Below, one piece after another: positions 59,261 through 64,000 of a stretch of 64,000 bases of DNA. The notes under the pieces were generated by a model that ran no database searches, had not been told where the DNA came from, and worked only from the letters and a program-made list of their open reading frames with translations. The position numbers and the translations under genes are program-made. The stretch is from contig NZ_FTMY01000015.1 of NCBI RefSeq assembly GCF_900156165.1, forward strand, positions 90,672 through 154,671, read 5' to 3'. Positions within the stretch are counted from its first letter, which is position 1, and each line of letters opens with the position of its first letter. The DNA is from Pseudacidovorax sp. RU35E. Its GTDB lineage: Bacteria > Pseudomonadota > Gammaproteobacteria > Burkholderiales > Burkholderiaceae_C.

Positions 59261-60487
59261 TCAGGAGCGGTAGTCCGCGTTGATGGAGACGTAGTCGTGG
59301 CTGAGGTCGCAGGTCCAGACCGTGTCGCTGGCCTCGCCACGGCCGAGGCCGATGCGCACGACGATTTCGCTCTTCTTCATCACGCGCTGGCCGTCTTCTT
59401 CGCGGTAGTCGGGATGGCGACCGCCGCGGGTCACCACGTGGACATCGTCCAGGTGCAGCTCGATGCGCGTCTGATCCAGGTCTGCGATGCCGGCATAGCC
59501 CACGGCCGCAAGGATTCGGCCCAGGTTCGGGTCGCTGGCGAAGAAAGCGGTCTTGACCAGCGGCGAATGGGCCACGGCATAGGCCGCCTGCCGGCATTCG
59601 GCGGCGTCGCGGCCGCCTTCCACCTGCACGGTGATGAACTTGGTCGCACCCTCGCCGTCACGCACGATGGCCTGCGCCAGGTCGCGCGCAACCGCCTGCA
59701 TGGCCGTCAGCAGGGCCTGACCGTCGGCGCTGTCCAGCGAGTCGATGGCGGGGCCGGTCTTGCCCGTGGCGATGACAACGAACGAATCGTTGGTGGAGGT
59801 GTCGCCGTCGATGGTGACGCGGTTGAAGGAGCCTTCGGCCAGCGTGCGGGCCAGCGGCTGCAGAAGCGCCTGCGCAATGCGCGCGTCGGTGGCCAGGAAG
59901 CCCAGCATGGTCGCCATGTTCGGGCGGATCATGCCGGCCCCCTTGCTGATGCCGGTGATGGTGACCTTCGCGCCGCCCAGCGTCACCTGGCGGCTGAAGG
60001 CCTTGGGCACGGTGTCGGTGGTCATGATGCCCTCGGCGGCGAGGCCCCAGTGCGCTTCCGACGTGTCGTCCAGCGCGGCAGGCAAGCCGGCGGCGATACG
60101 GTCATTGGGCAGCGTCTCCATGATCACGCCGGTGGAGAAGGGCAGGATCTGCTCCGGCGCCACTTCCAGCAGGCGAGCCAGGGCGATGCAGGTGGAGCGG
60201 GCACGCACCAGCCCGTCTTCACCCGTGCCGGCGTTGGCATTGCCAGTATTGATGACCAGCGCGCGGACGCCGAAGCCTGCGGCCAGATGCTCCCGGCAGA
60301 CCTGCACCGGCGCAGCACAGAAGCGGTTCTGCGTGAACACGCCGCCGACGGCGCTGCCCTCGTCGAGCAGGAACACGGTCAGGTCCTTCCGATTGGCCTT
60401 GCGCACGCCGGCTTCGGTGACGCCGATGCGCACACCCGGCACCGGGTGCAGTTGGGCGGGATCGGGGGCGGTCAGGTTCACGGGCAT
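59261..60487 (-). CDS. argJ: Glutamate N-acetyltransferase (arginine biosynthesis)
   Basis: The 408-residue enzyme recycles acetyl groups between acetylornithine and glutamate. The self-cleavage site is [13 protein letters not shown] with the nucleophile Thr193, so the precursor is expected to split into alpha and beta chains. [13 protein letters not shown] and [14 protein letters not shown] in the N-terminal half are also family-typical. Whether it also uses acetyl-CoA (bifunctional form) cannot be told. It is followed by the DUF815 and mutT-like genes. Confidence 0.96.
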   Translation of the reverse strand: MPVNLTAPDPAQLHPVPGVRIGVTEAGVRKANRKDLTVFLLDEGSAVGGVFTQNRFCAAPVQVCREHLAAGFGVRALVINTGNANAGTGEDGLVRARSTCIALARLLEVAPEQILPFSTGVIMETLPNDRIAAGLPAALDDTSEAHWGLAAEGIMTTDTVPKAFSRQVTLGGAKVTITGISKGAGMIRPNMATMLGFLATDARIAQALLQPLARTLAEGSFNRVTIDGDTSTNDSFVVIATGKTGPAIDSLDSADGQALLTAMQAVARDLAQAIVRDGEGATKFITVQVEGGRDAAECRQAAYAVAHSPLVKTAFFASDPNLGRILAAVGYAGIADLDQTRIELHLDDVHVVTRGGRHPDYREEDGQRVMKKSEIVVRIGLGRGEASDTVWTCDLSHDYVSINADYRS

Positions 60488-60550
60488 GGGGATTCCTGAA
60501 AATTCTCGGACGCGGGTTGTGCAACGCTCCGGCGGCCTACCGTTGGCGGC

Positions 60551-60566
60551 CGACGCCGGGGCGTCG
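60551..60566 (-). other. Palindromic hairpin after secA
   Basis: CGACGCC and GGCGTCG form a perfect 7-base stem with a 2-base loop, in the 103-base gap between secA and argJ. There is no T-run on the minus strand. Termination is uncertain. Confidence 0.3.
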
Positions 60567-60590
60567 CAGGGGCAAAGGCTCAGCCGGCGA

Positions 60591-63365
<2,775 letters not shown>

Positions 63366-63540
63366 TGGATGCTGGATCGGCGCGCGCTTCGAGCGGACTC
63401 GGAAGACGGCGGGTCGGAAAGCCTAAGATAGTGGTTGAGTTGGGGGCATCGGAAGACCTTCCAAGCAGAAGACCCACCGTACCTTCCCCGACATGCCTCA
63501 CCAGCCCAAGCCGGTGAACAGGGCATTTTAGAGCCTGTCC

Positions 63541-63849
63541 ATGAACCGACGTTCCCAAGCAATCTCCTTGCTTCAAGCCACCGAAGACTCGCCGGCCTTG
63601 TCCGGGCTGATGTCTAGGGTCCGCGACAGTCAGTTGCGGCTGAAGGCCATCCAGCCGCTCATTCCACCCGCGATGTTCTCGGGCCTTCAGGCAGGACCTG
63701 TCGAGCACGGCTCCTGGTGTCTGATCGTCCGTGGCAATGCCGCAGCAGCGAAGTTACGCCAGATGACGCCGATGCTGCAGGCACACCTGCGAAGCAAGGG
63801 CTGGGAGACAACGACCATTCGCATCAAGATCTCGAGCGCTGGGTCGTAA
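63541..63849 (+). CDS. dciA: DciA-like (DUF721) helicase-loading factor
   Basis: The 102-residue protein falls in the DUF721 family: LMSRVRDSQLRLKAIQPLIP is the N-terminal helical part and SWCLIVRGNAAAAKLRQMTP the core KH-like segment. DciA members load replicative helicase DnaB in bacteria that lack DnaC/DnaI. It is at the short end for DciA, so the assignment is family-level. In betaproteobacteria it commonly lies next to secA, in opposite orientation as here. Confidence 0.75.
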   Translation: MNRRSQAISLLQATEDSPALSGLMSRVRDSQLRLKAIQPLIPPAMFSGLQAGPVEHGSWCLIVRGNAAAAKLRQMTPMLQAHLRSKGWETTTIRIKISSAGS

Positions 63850-63860
63850 GCTCATTTCAT

Positions 63861-64000
63861 CGATGCAACGCTCACGGGGTCGAGGACCGGAACACGCTTC
63901 TGGAACGGTGGACCGAACGCTACGGCGTGGAGGGTCAGCTTCAGTTCCACCACAGTCCAGGCTGTCCGGTCTGCGAAAAAACGGGATTCAAGGGCCGTGT
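63861..64000 (+). pseudogene. C-terminal fragment of a GspE/PulE/PilB-type ATPase, running off the window
   Basis: In one plus-strand frame the last 140 bases read RCNAHGVEDRNTLLERW, then TERYGVEGQLQFHHSPG and CPVCEKTGFKGRV. The CPVCxxTGFKGR block is the C-terminal zinc knuckle of type II secretion / type IV pilus ATPases, also seen in PilB in this window as [11 protein letters not shown]. The ATPase core should take about 1.2 kb upstream, but that space is occupied by dciA and secA. The gene is therefore truncated at its 5' end, a remnant, or a domain used alone. The start shown is where similarity appears to begin, not a start codon. Confidence 0.5.

Overview
The window is GC-rich chromosomal DNA from a betaproteobacterium, most likely a Burkholderiales member of the Comamonadaceae type. 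This rests on family-typical proteins (a 1292-residue DUF3683 flavo-iron-sulphur oxidoreductase, a Bug-type solute receptor) and on gene order: ubiE with a Tim44-like gene, ubiJ and ubiB; pilB-pilC-pilD-coaE with zapD-yacG; rplU-rpmA-obgE-proB opposite ispB. The genus cannot be read from the sequence. Gene density is very high: the longest stretch without a gene is 228 bases (37532-37759), and neighbouring genes often overlap by the 4-base ATGA/GTGA junction of translational coupling. I found no CRISPR array, insertion sequence, prophage or rRNA. There is one tRNA (Pro, CGG).

Layout. 1-15.3 kb, nearly all on the minus strand: folE (cut by the window edge), a phosphodiesterase-like EEP protein, nudB, aspS, a DUF502 membrane protein, an FmdB zinc ribbon, a sodium:solute symporter, then the ubiquinone cluster ubiE / Tim44-like / ubiJ / ubiB, a DUF971 protein, a HIT protein and the DUF3683 oxidoreductase. 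15.4-17.7 kb: VOC protein, DUF488 protein, serA. 17.8-23 kb, plus strand: the glycerol-3-phosphate uptake operon ugpB-A-E-C-Q behind a good Pho box, followed by a large MscS-type channel. 25.5-33.3 kb, minus strand: an accessory sulfate-ester cassette (TetR regulator with a palindromic operator, alkyl sulfatase of the SdsA1 type, GMC alcohol oxidoreductase, formylglycine-type sulfatase, Bug receptor). 33.4-38.8 kb: small membrane protein, hemA-prfA-prmC-grxD, a Lon-like AAA ATPase. 38.9-47.1 kb: CNNM/CorC protein, a Tat-signal lytic transglycosylase with proS, rppH, a CNP1-like protein, proB, obgE, rpmA, rplU. 47.2-52.5 kb: ispB, tRNA-Pro, type IV pilus genes pilB, pilC, pilD. 52.5-58.4 kb: coaE, an inserted O-acetylation cassette (one MBOAT acyltransferase and two tandem AlgJ/AlgX-like SGNH proteins), zapD, yacG, a MutT-like hydrolase. 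58.3-64 kb: DUF815 ATPase, argJ, secA, a DciA-like protein, and at the right edge the C-terminal zinc-knuckle piece of a GspE/PulE-type ATPase without its core.

Working together. Most genes are housekeeping: ubiquinone, heme, proline, arginine, serine, folate and CoA synthesis, translation, secretion and pilus assembly. The two accessory modules deserve most attention. The sulfate-ester cassette could bind, hydrolyse and oxidise alkyl sulfates under one repressor. The MBOAT/SGNH cassette sits within what I take to be an otherwise conserved pilus / cell-division gene order and has no polysaccharide synthesis genes beside it, so its acceptor is unknown.
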